A stretch of 64,000 bases of DNA from Euclidia mi (taxonomy: Eukaryota; Arthropoda; Insecta; Lepidoptera; Erebidae), in assembly GCA_944739405.2 (NCBI GenBank), contig OX123197.2:565501-629500 (forward strand). The letters are read 5' to 3'. The stretch's first letter is position 1; each line of letters starts with the position of its first letter. Positions 9,173 to 19,793 of this stretch are shown here, one piece after another. The position numbers and the translations under genes were made by a program. The notes under the pieces were generated by a model. The model saw nothing but the letters and a program-made list of their open reading frames with translations. It did not search any database and had not been told where the DNA came from.

Positions 9173-9694
9173 TTAGGGTTCCGTACCTAAAAGGTAAAAA
9201 ACGAGACCCTATTACTAAGCCTCCGCTGTCTGTCTGTCATAGAACCGTGATAGCTAGAAAGCTGAAATTTTCACAAATTATGTATTTCGGTTGCCGCTAT
9301 AACAGCAAATACTAAAAATAAAAATAAATGAAAATAGTAAGGGGGTCCCATACAAAAACGTGTTTTTTTACGTATTTTATGCTCAAAATTACTAACTGTA
9401 ACAGGTAGACGCATTATATTTTCACAGAATATGTAGTTGTATATTACCTTTCAAATTAAATAATTACTTAAATAAAAAAAAGTAAATAATAAAGGGGGGC
9501 CCATACAACAAACGTAATTTTTAAGCAATTTGTTACTCGATAAGATCGAGTCACAAATTGCTTAAAAATTACTTTTAAACAGGTAGAAACTTAAAAAGTA
9601 TTTAAGTATACATACAATGAACGTGATTTTCTTTTATAGATGATGGTACGGAACCCTTCGTGCGCGAGTCCGACTCGCACTTGCCCAATTTTTT
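9173..9694 (+). repeat. GGGTTCCGTACC family, copy 1 (non-autonomous element)
   Basis: It starts TTAGGGTTCCGTACC, passes TATTACTAAGCCTCCGCTG and TCTGTCTGTC, and near the end carries the inverted GGTACGGAACCC (about 9649-9660), then a GCGAGTCCGACTCGC palindrome and TTGCCCAATTTTTT. Copies at 10.5 kb (same strand) and 52.1 kb (opposite strand) share the whole layout. Inverted AGGGTTCCGTACC/GGTACGGAACCCT suggests a DNA-transposon-like origin, but the hairpin plus T-run lies outside that pair, so the class is open. Confidence 0.65.
9514..9572. repeat. Long near-perfect inverted repeat inside copy 1
   Basis: Arms of about 27 bp (9514-9540 and 9544-9572), starting GTAATTTTTAAGCAATTTGT and ending with its complement, with one mismatch and a 3-nt spacer. 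The copies at 10.5 and 52.2 kb have only one arm followed by CTTAATAAACAGGTAG, so the palindrome arose within this copy. Confidence 0.8.
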
Positions 9695-9874
9695 CATGTT
9701 TCTTTTTATTATTAATCTCTTTTAAATTTATGAATTCTTGCCTGTAGCTTCGCTAGCGTAAAGGTAACATTAAATAAAAAAACAATTTTATAATATTAAA
9801 GATTATACAATATGTACTGTACAATATAAATACTGTAGGTATACACATAAACTAATGCAAGTGAAAAAATAAAA

Positions 9875-10124
9875 TGCCCTAGTGGTCCAATGGATAGCAT
9901 ATGCGTCTGCTGATTGGGAGGTTCGATTCCCGGGTCGGGCAAAAGTGTTACTGAGTCATTCCGAATTCTCAGTAGCAGCAAGGAGTCTGACAACGTGCCC
10001 GGTAACGGCAATAGGCTCGCCCCCTATTACGTGGGACCTAAGGTTCATAAGATGAAATCCGGGTGTATTATTTCTAATATTACACTTCTGCCTACCCCTT
10101 TTTCTTGGATACAGGCATGACTTG
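9875..10124 (+). repeat. SINE family A, tRNA-Arg-like head variant
   Basis: The head reads CCTAGTGGTCCAATGGATAGC...GGTTCGATTCCCGGGTC, resembling tRNA-Arg. The body (GGCAATAGGCTCGCC, TATTACGTGGGACC) and the tail (CTGCCTACCCC, GGATACAGGC) are those of family A. The tail hairpin is degraded by TTTTTC insertion. Same head type as the copies at 11.7 and 16.5 kb. Confidence 0.8.
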
Positions 10125-10289
10125 CGAAAGAAAATACATATTTTTGGCGTAACTGTTTGTATAGGTCTGGTAGATTTAAAGAAAGCGCCTTCAAACAAAC
10201 TAAATATAATTATTTGTCACATTTATGGGTCGCTTCTATAAAAACAAGGTCAAGCCCAAATATACGAAACTTTCCACATAGAAACATTT

Positions 10290-10334
10290 GTATTGACATT
10301 TTCAATCAACTAAGTTGATTGAAAATGTCAATAC
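10290..10334. repeat. Perfect palindrome, 22-bp arms
   Basis: Arms 10290-10311 and 10313-10334 are exact reverse complements around a single A. The arm begins GTATTGACATTTTC. No surrounding TIR or target duplication was found; it does not match the other hairpins in the window, except for a shared TTGACATT core with the one at 37037. Confidence 0.85.
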
Positions 10335-10510
10335 TGATCGAGTGAATATTTTAACAGATTAAGTACATCCATAGAAATCATAATAATTAAGATTTCTGTG
10401 AGTACATCAAATCATCAAACACCAAAGTGTTCACTTTACACAGATAAAGAATTGACTACTTATTAGAAATTACAGCGCTGTCGTGATTTTTTTATTCGTG
10501 TTTATAATTT

Positions 10511-10970
10511 TTAGGGTTCCGTACCTAAAAGGTGAAAAACGGGACCCTATTACTAAGCCTCCGCTGTCTGTCTGTCACCAGGCTGTATCTCATAAACCGT
10601 GATAGCTAAAAAGCTGAAATTTTCACAAATTATGTATTTCTGTTGCCGCTCCAGCAACAAATACTAAAAATAAAAAAAATAAAAATATTAAGGGGGGTCC
10701 CATACAATAAACGTGTTTTTTTTCGTATTTTTTGCTCAAAATTACTAACGGTAACAGGTCGACGCTTAAAATTTTCACAGAGTATGAAGTTGTTTATAAC
10801 CTTTCAAAATGAATCATTAAATAATAAAGGGGGGCTCCCATACAATAAACGTATTTTTTAAGCAATTTGTTACTCGATCTTAATAAACAGGTAGAAGCTT
10901 TAAAAATATTAATTTACCTAATTACCTACCCTTCGTGCGCGAGTCCGACTCGCACTTGCCCAATTTTTTT
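10511..10970 (+). repeat. GGGTTCCGTACC family, copy 2
   Basis: Same start (TTAGGGTTCCGTACC), TATTACTAAGCCTCCGCTG and TCTGTCTGTC, and same end (GTGCGCGAGTCCGACTCGCAC, TTGCCCAATTTTTT) as copy 1, but the inverted GGTACGGAACCC is deleted. Direct orientation, 0.8 kb from copy 1. Confidence 0.65.
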
Positions 10971-10989
10971 TGATATTCATAATGATACA

Positions 10990-11241
10990 TACATACATAA
11001 CGTCACGCCTTTTATCCCCGAAGGGGTAGGCAGAGGTGTATTTCTACACCCACTTTTCGCCAGATATACTTTAGTCCCACGTAATAAGGGGCGAGCCTAT
11101 TGCCGTACCGGGCACATTTCCAGACTTCGTGCGGCTACTGAGAATTTCGTGACAGAAAAACCCAATAACACTGCCTGACCCAGGAATCGAACCCGGGACC
11201 TCCCGATCCCACGCGCACATTTATGCCGCGAGACCAACGAG
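10990..11241 (-). repeat. SINE family A, tRNA-Pro-like head
   Basis: The tail (ACGCCTTTTATCCCCGAAGGGG) lies at the left and the head (GGGAATCGAACCCGGGAC boxes, GAGACCAACGA) at the right. It is full length and abuts a family-B-like segment directly at its head (11242). Confidence 0.8.
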
Positions 11242-11390
11242 GGTATAGGGTTTGATGTCGAGTTTTCCGTCTCTACGCAAAGATGGTATTTGTATAGTGT
11301 TATCCCTTAGTCGCCTCTTACGACATCCACGGGAAGATAGGGGGTGGTGACACTTGTATTCTATGCCGTCAACCACACGGCAAAAATTCA
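11242..11390 (-). repeat. Divergent family B segment fused to a SINE head
   Basis: On the minus strand it reads GTGTGGTTGACGG...GTGTCACCACC...GTCGTAAGAGGCGAC...AAACTCGACATCAAACCCTATACC, then the SINE. It matches the 5' part of family B with many differences. Whether the SINE inserted here or the two spread as a composite cannot be told from one copy. Confidence 0.55.
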
Positions 11391-11722
11391 TAATGATTTC
11401 GCAACATTTTGATCTATTTAGCGATAAACCATTGACCCGCAACAGTGAGACCATTGGTAGGGTCGAGGCAGTCATATATATAAACCACAACGCCATTCGT
11501 GCAGTCATCAGCATCGACCCCACTACCCGACAGTATTGCCAAAGCACAGTGTGTTCGTTGAAATTAAAGCTGTATGTTTCAATGTACACAGAATTAATAA
11601 AAATGTTCAACTTGCGCTAAATTAATTAAAAAACTTATTTTACAGATTTTATTGCAACTGCGCTGCGGTTGGAGAACTTAAACTAAGATTTTATACATTC
11701 GGTGTTTTTTTTTAATTTATTT

Positions 11723-11967
11723 TTTTATAGACTCACGCCTGTATCCCCGAAGGGGTAGGCAGAGGTGTAATATTACACCCACATTTCGCCATGAATTGTT
11801 TAGGTCCCACGTAATAGGGGCCGAGCCTATTGCCGTTACCGGGCACATCACCAGACCCCGAGCTGCTACTGTGAATTCGGAAAAACCCAGTAACACTTTT
11901 GACCGACCCGGGAATCGAATCCGGGACCTCCGATCAGCAGTCACATATGCTATCCACGGAGGCAGTC
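11723..11967 (-). repeat. SINE family A, tRNA-Arg-like head variant
   Basis: Tail TAGACTCACGCCTGTATCCCCG at the left, body GTCCCACGTAATAGGGG and GAGCCTATTGCCG, and head GGGAATCGAATCC and GCTATCCACGGAGGCAGTC at the right. Confidence 0.8.
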
Positions 11968-12477
11968 GGTGCTGATATGTTAAAACAAATAATAAATCAA
12001 AACTGAAATATGGTTCCAAAAATAGAGCCAAAAGTAGGACTGCAGAAGTTGTATAAAGTTGATGTTATTATTTAACGTAAATAAATAAAAGACACAAAAT
12101 AAATAAAAGTTCAAGTATTTTAGCGCGGTACATCAGTAGCGACTCCGTGTCTCACCCAAGTCAGTTTTCATTACTCCTTAGCCTTATGAAACAATAAGTT
12201 TTCGTAGGTATACTTTTCTTAAACAATGCGGTTAAACATGACATAAACTTCACAAATAACTGGATATCAATGACGTTATGAGTACTCAATCTAAGCAATT
12301 AGGTCAAGTGAAGTCACACAACCTGAACGATGTTAAAACGAAATTTTGAAATCAAATAGCTTCTGAAATTGTAACGATACTAGGTACAATAATTCTGTAA
12401 AAATTGTTTTACTTAAAGTTATAAAAAGAACTACCTATATATCACAAAAATGTTAAACATTATTCAAATTTACCCCC

Positions 12478-12560
12478 ACCCACCCCGGCCTGTGGGTGTT
12501 ATATTACCTCTGCCTACCCCTTCGGGGATACAGGCGTGAGACTATAAATAAATAAATAAA
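12478..12560 (+). repeat. SINE family A, 3' fragment
   Basis: Only the tail remains: GTGGGTGTTATATTACC, CTGCCTACCCCTTCGGGG, AGGCGTGAGACTATAAATAAAT. It ends in a TAAA microsatellite. Confidence 0.75.
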
Positions 12561-12937
12561 TATTATTCAAATTTATGTAATTTACTAAATGAAAATAAGC
12601 GTTCGTCCGTATGTGTACTGGTAAATATAAAATTGATAGTTGCACATTATTTGTAAAATGGATGCTATACCCGCCAAACTCAAGTTTTCACAACCGGAAG
12701 ACACGCATGCGCTAAATCGTACCACAGTCAACCAACGAATAGTTGGGAAAGACAAAGTTATAAAAGGAAGAATAGGTTCTTATGGTGAAATGAACTGGAA
12801 AATTATTTGGGGATGTCCTCTACAAAGCTAGGTTCCGTACCAAAAAGTGGTTTTTATTTGCAGCTTGACGTATATGTAGTAAGTACAAGAAAAATGTTAT
12901 TAAGACTATAAAATGACTTATATCTAATAATTTTAGA

Positions 12938-13194
12938 AAAAAATTGGTTGCCTGTAAAGTCGGTATACGGGCGAAAGTTTTACGTGACAACGACTTTGAG
13001 TGGTAAAATAATTTTAATGTGAATATTCATTCGTATAGTAGGAAGAAGGATGAAAGACGCGTGCCTTTCACTTTTTATGTCTGTCTCTCTCGCTCTTAGG
13101 CGGGACGCGTGCCTCTCACTCGCTCTCATTGTGAGCGCATAACGTGAGCGGAGCGTAACGCAGTTTCTTGAAGTGTCACCCGGCAAACCAATTT
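12938..13194. mobile_element. Possible MITE with AATTGGTTGCC ends
   Basis: The left end reads AAATTGGTTGCCTGTAAAG and the right end GGCAAACCAATTTA, imperfect complements. GTGACAACG near the left mirrors CGTTGTCACG just beyond the right end. Two stretches rich in ACGCGTGCC/CTCACTCGCTC lie inside. The TIRs are short and imperfect, so the boundaries are tentative. Confidence 0.35.
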
Positions 13195-15500
13195 ATAAGA
13201 CGTTGTCACGTCAACAAAACTAAGTAGGTAATTCCATAAAAAACATTAAGTAAACATGCGGACTGAATACGACAGAAGTGGGTGCTAAACACCTAAACTT
13301 TAGTGTCATGAACTCAACGAAATATCAATAGGCACAAACTGATAAGATACAGTACAGTAAAATATACGCACTAATTAAAAATAATCAGGGCGAACACAAC
13401 AAATGGAAAGCCGCGAGTGCTCTATGGTTGGCATTTCACTTTCCGCACGATACAGATAACCTCTATTTTCAAATGCAAAAAAAAGAAAACAGATAATGCA
13501 AAAAAAAAACAGATAATAAATGTCAACGGATGACCTTCTAAATTTGAATATGTGTTGGCATAAGGTGTAAAGTTGCGTGCTATGCAGCGATAAATGAGAA
13601 AGTACGAACCTGTTGGCGGCGTGACGGGACGAACACGCTCGAGGGAGTGACGGGAAAGATCCAATATTGGACTGCTAATGTCATTAAAGTTGGAACAAAC
13701 GTTGGCCGTGCTCGACATTTGGATTGTTTTAGCCTGCTTTAACCGCTCCCATTGTCGGCCTTGAACGCTTTATAAGTTTTTACATGCTTAGACCAAAATA
13801 GTTAATTAGTAAGAATCGATGCAGATGTAGCTAAAAGGTAGGGTAAATATGCACAAGCATATTCAACTTTGTTTTTTTTATGAAAAGTAAACACTGCACG
13901 TAGTATCAAGTATCACTTCAACTACCTATGTTAAGAGCCTTTGTATTCACAAAAGAATCACACCAGAAAAAACAACACAAACTAGCTTGCTTAACTTGGC
14001 GCAATTTCTATGCGGTTGACACTAATATTCGGACAAAGAGAGACAGGGGTAGAAGGGAAGTTTACGTCCAAATTGTATATTGGCGCGTCATTGGCCAATG
14101 TTGGTTGTTGGCGGAGTTGGGCGGGCGGCAGAGCCTCCCTTCATTCCAGGTTGTCGCGTCGGGGGTGCGCGTCGCGTCCGCTCCCACACAACAAACTTCT
14201 CTCGCGATCGATTCCGTGTCGTGTTTTAAATTCAATTATTGCGTACTAAATGCAGTGACATTCAGGAATAACCGTTTGATAAATACTTGAAAAGAACTTT
14301 TACGAACTTTAAGGTACTTACTCCGATGTTTACTTGTTATATCAACACGCGATGTTCCTTAGTTCTTCGAATTAATTAGAAATAACGTATTATGTTTTCT
14401 AAGAAATACCTATTATATATAATAAATTAAATTAGGTGTTGTCATATTTCAATATGTCTTATGAAAACAAGTTGAAAGTTCAGCAGAAGTAAATTAAAAC
14501 AGACTGACCACGATACAACTACAAACGACCCTGTTGAAATAATTTAACAAACTTCTCTAAATATAAAAAAAACATGTTCTTGAATATTTTTGATAAAATA
14601 AAATAATTTTAGTTAGCATATATATCTATAATTATGATGTATCCAGCCAGTTGTGTTTATACTAAACAATGCGATAAAGGGTCCAGTTTAGTGAAGTAGG
14701 TACATCAATTATTAAGTTGGTCCGTTACGAAGCCGGCTGACTTTACCCCCGTAGATGTTATTTACCGTAGAGCGGCGTAGAGGCTGTAAGCTTTATAAGT
14801 ATTAATGCATTGCAATGTTTTACATTTTGTGTCTTACTTTCGTCGAATTTCTAGGATCATTACGAAAAAAAATATTTAAAAATATACATATTTATTCGAT
14901 AAACGTTAAGAAGTTATAAACAAATTCATTTTAGATACTGCTGGCACATAAAACATTTTTTTCGGTAAACTTAGATTTTCATAGAATGACGTTTAAACGC
15001 AGTTTTCTTTGTTTACTTGTCAACGGCGTGAAATAATTGTTTGAAATTAACTGGTTCGATAACGATTTGGCAACATCGAAAAGTAATTTTATTTTCTGAC
15101 GTAAGGATAGAGTAGAGTTCTAAGTGAAGTGATTTGTTTTCTTGATCTTAATTTTGACAAACAGCAGGAACAAATCTCATGCAAAGTCCAAAACTTTAAC
15201 GCCCAGTAAGTTAAACAAATGACAAAAGTTAGACGTCAATTACTTTTTGAAAAGTCTGTACAGTTTAATAAGGACATAGAGTGAATATAAGCTTGCTCTT
15301 ACCACTGTTTCTTATAATTATTTACCTAACATAAGTTAAATACTATCTTGTACACAATTTCAATAAGTGATATGCAAAGTTCTAAAAGCAGTTAAATATT
15401 GTTGCAGATGTGCTTCGTTCATACATCTCTCAAAATCAATCTCAGCTGATAATGCTAGCAAATCAAATGAACACTGGCTGAAAGGACATGGTGCACGCTA
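13195..15500. other. No confident gene; GC-rich patch at 14060-14230
   Basis: Mostly AT-rich. Around 14080-14200 there is ATTGGCCAATG (overlapping CCAAT boxes), GGGCGGGCGG and CGTCGCGTCCG, a local CpG-rich patch that might be a promoter for the exon-like segment at 15692. No long ATG-led ORF, TATA box or RNA gene was seen. Confidence 0.3.
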
Positions 15501-15691
15501 TAACTTAAAAAGTGAATCGAAAAGACAATAAAAAAATAAAGTTCCTATATTTGAAAAAGGAACGTGTGATATTAGTGGCGGCAGTCGCGCAGGCGGCGCC
15601 GCGCGGTGCGGTGGTGGCTCGGTGGCGCCGCGTGTGGCTGGTGGCGGCCGCTGGTGCTGCCTCGGCTCAGCGCAGCCCGCTCAGCTGGGCC

Positions 15692-15816
15692 ATGGGCTCG
15701 CAGCGGCTGGCCGCCGTCGCGGCCGTCTCGCACGCGAGGCACTTTTACAACCACACACAACCCGACGTCGTTCAGACGGAGCCGACCAATTTCAATGTCA
15801 ATATATTCTTCGTCAG
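15692..15816 (+). CDS. Candidate first coding exon, unrecognised
   Basis: A GC-rich island in AT-rich DNA. ATG at 15692 has G at -3 and G at +4. The frame stays open for 41 codons (MGSQRLAAVAAVSHARHF, later PTNFNVNIFFV) and reaches a strong splice donor, AG|GTAGGT at 15817, in phase 2. The same island is open in two other plus frames and one minus frame, which weakens the call. I do not recognise the protein and no downstream exon was found. An expressed 5' UTR is an alternative. Confidence 0.25.
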
Positions 15817-15874
15817 GTAGGTTATATGATTCCAAATCCAATTAAAGTAATAGGTACACGAGCCAAGACAGTTT

Positions 15875-15918
15875 TTTTTATAGACTCACGCCTTTATCCC
15901 CGAAGGGTTAGGCAGAAT
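15875..15918 (-). repeat. SINE family A, 3' tail scrap
   Basis: Only TAGACTCACGCCTTTATCCC and GAAGGGTTAGGCAG remain. Confidence 0.6.
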
Positions 15919-16008
15919 ACTTTATGTAAGGTATATAATGTACCTATCTGTTCGTGTGTCGCTAAAATATTTCTGGTATTGTGAACTCATAACCCTAGTT
16001 ACGTCGCC

Positions 16009-16239
16009 CGTGTGGTGACGGATTAAGAACACGGAATGTCACCACCCCATACCATCCCATGGGTGTCGTAAGAGCCGACAGACGGAGCATATTATGCAGA
16101 GAACAACACTGTAAGAGAAGGAAAACTTGATACAAACCCTATACCAATCCGTTGGGCCATCGTGGCATAGTATTCCAATTCCTCCTTTCAAAGGAGAGGC
16201 CTAGTCCAGCAGTGGATTGTTAAAGGCTGATGATGATGA
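16009..16239 (+). repeat. Family B repeat, uninterrupted copy
   Basis: It starts GTGTGGTGACGG, contains ATGTCACCACCCC, CCATGGGTGTCGTAAGAGCC and AAACTTGATACAAACCC, and ends CAGCAGTGGATTGTTAAAGG with a (TGATGA) tail. It is one of the reference copies for the site split by LINE-1. No tRNA-like promoter is visible; the end is RTE-like. Confidence 0.8.
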
Positions 16240-16534
16240 ACCCCAGTTAATATCCCATCGTATTTTAAAGCTATACACTGTATACGAGCGAGTAAAGCCG
16301 GGGTTACAAGTACGTCGTAACATGTTTACGGTGACAAGACCGTGTCCCCATATTACAATCTTCGATAACGACTGCACAGTGCACACTGGTCACCTTTAAA
16401 AGTTTACGAGTGCACTAGCTCCCTCGTGCAGGTTATTTGATGGACAGATTTTATGATGACCATTCTAAATGTTTATAACTTTGACCAATATTAGCCAGGT
16501 AGATTACGAAAACTAAGAGGTATATTTGCTCTAT

Positions 16535-16790
16535 TTATTTTTTATAGTCTCACGCCTGTATCTCCAAAGGGGTAGGCAAAGGTGTAAATATTACACTCAC
16601 ATTTCGCCATGAATTTTTAGGTGCCACGTAATAGGGGGCGAGCCTATTGCCGTTATCGGGCACATCACCAGACTCCGGGCTGACTGAGTATTCGGAAAAC
16701 CCAGTAACACTTTTGCCCGACCCGGGAATCGAACCCGGGACCTCCAATCAGCAGTCGCATGCGCTATCCACTGGACCAAGGAGGCAGTCA
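16535..16790 (-). repeat. SINE family A, tRNA-Arg-like head, full length
   Basis: Tail AGTCTCACGCCTGTATCTCC, body GAGCCTATTGCCG, and B box GGGAATCGAACCC. The A-box side, GCTATCCACTGGACCAAGG, is a very good complement of a tRNA-Arg D-arm (CCTTGGTCCAGTGGATAGC). Confidence 0.85.
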
Positions 16791-16799
16791 ACTCCAGTC

Positions 16800-19479
16800 A
16801 ACTCCATTTATTGATAACTGTTTTTCAGTTTAAACAGTATCTTCAATAGAATATTCGCAGGAAACACGTGTGGCTTCTAACCTACAAAACGGTGAAACAG
16901 TAAAGATTAACTTAGGCTTATTATAATCTCCATATTCTTAGTAGCTACAGTGCTCTATTTATTTAAGCAATTTTGTAAAATGGTCTCTCCTTCTCAATAT
17001 TAAAATCTATCTTCACCTCTAAATTGTTCGACAACGTTTAAGCGGTTTAGTCGTGATAACGCAACAAACAAACAAGACAGAATAAATAAACGTATGCAAT
17101 ATTAGTATGGATTTACGAGAGGCTTAGCCGAGAGGGTAGGTTAGGATAATTTTATATTATTTAGACGTCGTTCCCCGCAGGTGGCTGTACGGAGCTCACA
17201 ATTATACTTAATGAAACAGTTCGTTGGATTTTTTGTGGATTACATGACCTTTTTACGTGATACATTACATCACAAGAGCGCTTAGTAAGATATTTATTAT
17301 GTATTTTTAGGCACCGTTGCGTAGCTCTGACTCTTATTAGATTAGCAAAAAGGAAGTTATGATTTTGTATTTTATTTCTGTGGATTTTTCTAAATTAAGG
17401 GCGACAGGCAAACGAATATTCAAGCAGCTTATCCCAGCCAGTAGGTGCCAATGATAAGAACCTTGTCAAGCCTGGCGAAAGAGAAAAGTAAGCGTCATGT
17501 CAATTCACCCCTTCTGTTAAACTATGGGAAATGTAAAGGGGATGGAAATGACTTAAGACTACGGGTGCTCTCCATTAAAAACGCGAAAGCTTTTGCTTTC
17601 GAAAAGCAAACAGTAGGAATACTGTTTCTTAATGTCAAAATTCTGTTTGAGGGTAGCTATCCCTCAGTAGACCGAGGCCATATAAGCTGCAACAAGCGTG
17701 GCTATACCACTTATCCCGATTGAGCAGTTACAGCTTAAATGAACAAAAACAGCATTTCTTTTACCATTTGCTTGCCTTACAAGCACTACTCTCAATATTC
17801 AAACTGCAAAACAAATACTAATTAACCAATTATATTCGTTCAACGAAATAACTTTAGTTACTACATATTTACATACGTTACAAGCCTTCCAAACGTGTTT
17901 ATTACAATGACGCGCGAGGGAGCCGGGGAGGTCCCTAAGTGGTCCCAAGTTCTGGTCCAATTTGGGCCGGGAGTGGCCGCCGGCGGTAAGTTGACGGGTG
18001 ATAAGTTACTCAGACTCACGAGATGTCTTGATTCGAGTTTTGACGCTTGCAGTTAGGTACGAATCTTTAACTGTGTTCAATGCAAAGACATTTTACCGAT
18101 GTTTACTTATACTAAGGATTTTGTTTCTTTTTTTTTTTTTCGTATGAGGCCGTGGCCAACTCTAGTGTCGGAATTTTCAGCTTCTGACATGGTCTAACAA
18201 TTTTATCAGCATAAGGATTTTGCTAAAGGTGTCTATTGTAGCTTATTGGTGTACAAATTTACAAATGTATTATGATGAATTTTATGATGAAAACAATATA
18301 TTATATGGCTTTATTGCAAGCTTTTTGCTTATAGAACTTCACGTTAGTTACATAGAGGGTAATTTTGCACTCTTATTAGTGGGACAAAGAGTTTTATTAC
18401 CTGGTTAACTGCGACTACAATCTAAAATAATGAAAGCCCAATGTATCTGTTAGCAAATGAAATTAAAATATATAATAATAGAATATTTATACTAAAATAT
18501 TTTTATAGGTTGCTTGTAAATCTACGGAATGCTTAGCATTAAATAATCGTTCAAGTACAAAGTGTCGTGTCGTCGTGTTTTCCCTCGATACATACATATT
18601 ACGTGCGACGTACAATGTAGGCTAAAGCTAAATGTATCGGCGTAAAGGTGGCGATCTACTTATAGCGAACACCGGACGAGTTACAGTGTGAGCGTTAGAG
18701 AAGTTGTAACTAGCCAAAGTTTCACCACTCACTAAGTCACTACACTTATTAAGAGTTTACTTTGTTGCAATGAAGTCCGTCTGCTGAAAGTTGTACGTAT
18801 AATAAACATGAACAGAATCATAAACGTTTATTAAAGTGAACATATAAATTGCGGAAGCGAAATGCATATTCTTTTGCGATATTATGAAGCATTTAAGTAC
18901 TTTCTAATATAATTAGAGTAATACGAGTAAGAGAACTTACAAATAAATAAATCATTTCATTTCATTTCAGAAAATATTCTGGCATCGATACGGCAATAAG
19001 TATTATGTCTGTCGAAACTTGCATTACAAAATGGTTGTTTTTTATTCTTGCAATAATCCCAGTCGAACAAAAACACATAAACCACCATGCTGCAATGTAA
19101 ATATAATCAAATTAATTTTATTACGCAATAAGTTTCGTACGTAACACTCAGATGTGCGCGCACCTTAACCCGCTACATTGCGAACTTTTTTATTTTTGCG
19201 TAAACGGTCATAAAAGCGATAAGGATCCTGCACGTTGTGAGCTTAAAGGATCCATTTGCAGTAGCCGGCTCCCGGGCCCCGGGGCACTGGGGGCCAAACA
19301 CGCCAATTTATTGCACAGACACGACGTTAAGGGGATAATTGTTGCAATTAATTTGTATCATTTAATATAATAAAGGCTGAACGTAACTCTGTTAGTTGTA
19401 CTTAGTATAACTGGATGGAGATATCCGTATGTGTTGACTATTATTGCGTGGTGTGTAGGGACGTAGTTCCCGCGAAGTG
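16800..19479. other. Mostly unannotated; one candidate exon at 17907
   Basis: AT-rich sequence. A fragment near 17040-17095 (CGGTTTAGTCGTGATAACG, AATATTAGTATGGAT) resembles the end of a common interspersed repeat. A T-run lies at 18126-18141. Chance-length ORFs (62-92 aa) at 17445 and 18220 have no recognisable content. Confidence 0.35.
17907..17985 (+). CDS. Candidate first coding exon, 26 codons, possible transporter N-terminus
   Basis: ATG at 17907 has A at -3. The open frame (MTREGAGEVPKWSQVLVQFG, then PGVAAG) ends at an excellent donor, G|GTAAGT at 17986, phase 1. Local GC content is far above the neighbourhood. A short polar leader followed by W-x-QVL and a Gly/Ala-rich start of a hydrophobic segment is reminiscent of MFS sugar-transporter N-termini; that is inference only. 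No second exon was identified. Confidence 0.3.
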
Positions 19480-19793
19480 TTTTTTTTATAGTATAAGGCG
19501 GCAAACGAGCAGACGGATCGCCTGATGGTAAGCAATTACCGGCGCCCATGGACACAAGCAACACCACAGGAGTCACAAGTGCGTTGCTGCCCCTTGGGGT
19601 TGGGAAAAGGGATAGGATAAGGAGTGGGATAAGGGAGAAGGAATAGGGGATAGGGCCTCCGGCACTCTCACTCACCGAACGAAACGCAACAGTTTAGGTA
19701 CTGTTACTTTACGTCGATTTTCTGTGAGAGGGTAATACTGCCACGGTCGAGCCGGCCCATTCATGCTGAAAGCAGCAAGGCTCTACTACATAG
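19480..19793 (+). repeat. Unclassified interspersed repeat P, copy 1
   Basis: GGCGGCAAACGAGCAGACGG, ATCGCCTGATGGTAAGCAAT, GCCCATGGACACAAGCAACA, AGTCACAAGTGCGTTGC and GTCGAGCCGGCCCATTCATG recur at 53680-53995 at roughly 90% identity in the same orientation. There is no coding capacity. Class unknown. Confidence 0.75.

Noticed and set aside
13928..14290. Plus-strand ORFs over the GC-rich patch at 14.1 kb as a gene
   Set aside because: Two overlapping frames are equally open, there are no motifs or splice context, and the patch looks more like a promoter or CpG-rich non-coding sequence.
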